Source: Mangifera indica (lineage: Eukaryota > Streptophyta > Magnoliopsida > Sapindales > Anacardiaceae). From it: a DNA stretch of 64,000 nt. Shown here piece by piece: positions 63,901 through 64,000 of the stretch. A model generated the notes under the pieces. The model made no database searches, was not told where the DNA came from, and saw only the letters and a program-made list of their open reading frames with translations. The DNA lies in NCBI RefSeq assembly GCF_011075055.1, contig NC_058137.1, forward strand, positions 5,322,771 to 5,386,770, in the 5' to 3' direction. The position numbers were made by a program, and so were the translations under genes. Position 1 is the first letter of the stretch, and every line of letters starts with the position of its first letter.

Positions 63901-64000
63901 ATAACTAATGTAAATTTCACTTACCATAAACTAAAATCATTCAACAATTTCAAAGCCTTTTTGGCAGCCAAGTAGAGAGTGAAGCGAATCAATTCATTTC

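Larger units (their letters stand above)
61900..64000. other. Right-hand intergenic region
   Basis: No gene is recognised after the last epoxidase fragment. A G-box pair at 62872-62910 and a GA-rich stretch near 63043-63062 could belong to a promoter. A GT-rich imperfect repeat fills about 63640-63900. Confidence 0.45.

Overview
The window is nuclear DNA of a flowering plant, almost certainly a eudicot. Genes are sparse and split by GT-AG introns, the background is AT-rich, (TA)n microsatellites are frequent, and the genes and mobile elements (HECATE bHLH, remorin, class-3 lipases, zeaxanthin epoxidase, MULE, hAT and TRIM elements) are plant types. I cannot name the species. I found no bacterial-type system, CRISPR array or operon, and nothing that I would call a new biological system. 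The main results are a probable assembly duplication, a cluster of lipase genes, and well-delimited nested transposons.

Layout. 1-2.4 kb: the 3' half of a nicotinate phosphoribosyltransferase gene (+). 5.1-6.3 kb: an intronless MAPKKK17/18-type kinase (-) with a TATA box and two ABRE-like sites upstream. 10.4-12.05 kb: a tandem repeat of about 0.8 kb. 13.04-13.11 kb: tRNA-Arg(UCU) (-). 15.2-16.2 kb: an intronless HECATE-type bHLH gene (+). 17-23 kb: short repeats and a decayed Copia pol fragment. 23.5-31.5 kb: two intact OBL1-like lipase genes (+) of five coding exons each, with a lipase exon relic between them and a foldback MULE that itself carries a nested hAT element. 32.8-37.2 kb: a three-RRM protein gene broken by three stop codons (+). 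38.3-40.8 kb: a remorin gene (-). 43.1-61.9 kb: a broken zeaxanthin epoxidase gene (+), with a rearranged Gypsy element in one intron and a TRIM inside that Gypsy element. 62-64 kb: a G-box cluster and GT-rich repeats.

Assembly. A run of exactly 500 N (47594-48093) is flanked by two nearly identical blocks, 39356-47593 and 48094-56326. The first block ends, and the second begins, at the gap. Most differences I found are single-base length changes in homopolymers. The simplest reading is two overlapping contig ends that were never merged. The second remorin copy and the first zeaxanthin epoxidase copy are then probably not real extra loci.

The genes do not form one pathway. Two of them have hormone links known from their families: MAPKKK17/18 kinases act in abscisic acid signalling, and zeaxanthin epoxidase acts in abscisic acid precursor synthesis. 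Here the epoxidase is dead, so the organism must have another copy if it makes abscisic acid in the usual way.
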